A DNA stretch of 6,334 nucleotides. Origin: an uncultured Caulobacterales bacterium. GTDB lineage: Bacteria > Pseudomonadota > Alphaproteobacteria > Caulobacterales > Caulobacteraceae. Below, in pieces: positions 6,182 through 6,334 of this stretch. The translations under genes and the position numbers were made by a program. The DNA lies in the NCBI GenBank assembly GCA_903889785.1, contig CAISYT010000201.1, positions 1 through 6,334 on the forward strand, read 5' to 3'. The notes beneath the pieces are model-generated. The model saw only the letters and a program-made list of their open reading frames with translations. It searched no databases and was not told the DNA's origin. How positions within the stretch are numbered: position 1 is the first letter of the stretch; every line of letters starts with the position of its first letter.

Positions 6182-6297
6182 GCCGGTGCCATAGAGCCGG
6201 TCGTCGTCGGCAGGTCACTAAAACACCTGGTCTTGGCCCGCAGTACGGTCAGCGCTTGCTGGACCCACGCGTGATCGACGATCACGGTGCCCTTCAT
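6178..6297 (-). pseudogene. upp: Remnant of upp (uracil phosphoribosyltransferase) with a large internal deletion
   Basis: A 39-codon frame starts at ATG 6297 and stops at TGA 6180-6178. An in-frame TAA at 6312-6310 closes it upstream, and GAGGG 4 nt before the ATG could serve as a ribosome site. It begins MKGTVIVDHAWVQQALTVLR followed by AKTRCF. This follows the start of Upp, where a V-D-H, V-Q, L-T, R, K-T and F pattern is typical. About 30 bases on, a different frame reads DDRLYGTG (6205-6182), matching the GDRLFGT end of Upp. The phosphoribosyl-diphosphate-binding core of this roughly 208-residue salvage enzyme is missing. The simplest reading is a deletion of about 0.5 kb that also shifted the frame. 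The C-terminal frame has no stop and runs on into rsmJ, so a further small change is needed to explain it. The match is by memory of the family and the piece is short; a chance small ORF remains possible. Confidence 0.55.
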
Positions 6298-6334
6298 AGA
6301 GCCCTCATTTTAGACGAACCCCCCAAAACCGAAG

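Noticed and set aside
117..6333. The 11-mer CCAAAACCGAA near both window edges (117-127 and 6323-6333)
   Set aside because: A few shared 11-mers are expected by chance in 6.3 kb, and nothing around the copies looks like an attachment site or mobile-element end.

Overview
The window looks like chromosomal DNA of a high-GC alphaproteobacterium. An order such as Caulobacterales or Sphingomonadales is inferred from the STN-type TonB-dependent receptor, the RsmJ form with a short N-terminus and the Lys/Ala/Pro-rich histone-like protein. No marker proves the taxon. All full-length genes are on the + strand except the rightmost block.

Left part (1-2553): the last 32 codons of an unidentified upstream gene (possibly FecR-like) end at 100. 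A large outer-membrane TonB-dependent receptor follows, with an N-terminal STN signalling domain, a Pro-rich linker, a plug and a beta-barrel. The receptor has no ATG near its beginning. The only usable start visible is a TTG at 142, and the basic residues expected of its signal peptide lie upstream of that codon.

Middle (2643-4887): a compact three-gene cassette encodes a WaaE-like family 2 glycosyltransferase, a class I SAM methyltransferase and a divergent NodB/CE4-type polysaccharide deacetylase. The genes are separated by 14 nt and then joined by a 1-nt TGATG overlap, which fits one operon that builds or modifies a surface glycan or lipid-linked sugar. The substrate cannot be read from the sequence.

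Right part (4951-6334): a 209-residue histone H1-like protein with an 18-residue internal repeat runs convergently into rsmJ, which lies on the - strand and encodes the 16S rRNA m2G1516 methyltransferase. The two reading frames overlap by 20 bp at their 3' ends. Just upstream of rsmJ on the - strand is what looks like the wreck of upp (uracil phosphoribosyltransferase): a recognisable N-terminus is joined out of frame to a recognisable last few residues, with nearly all of the enzyme missing. The 39-codon remnant ends in a GTGA overlap with a possible rsmJ start, so it may now act only as a leader cistron.

I see no tRNA or rRNA gene, insertion sequence or CRISPR array. No stretch over 300 bases lacks a gene. 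The longest gaps are 2554-2642 and 4888-4950; the first shows nothing but a ribosome-binding site, and the second contains a bulged inverted repeat and a ribosome-binding site.
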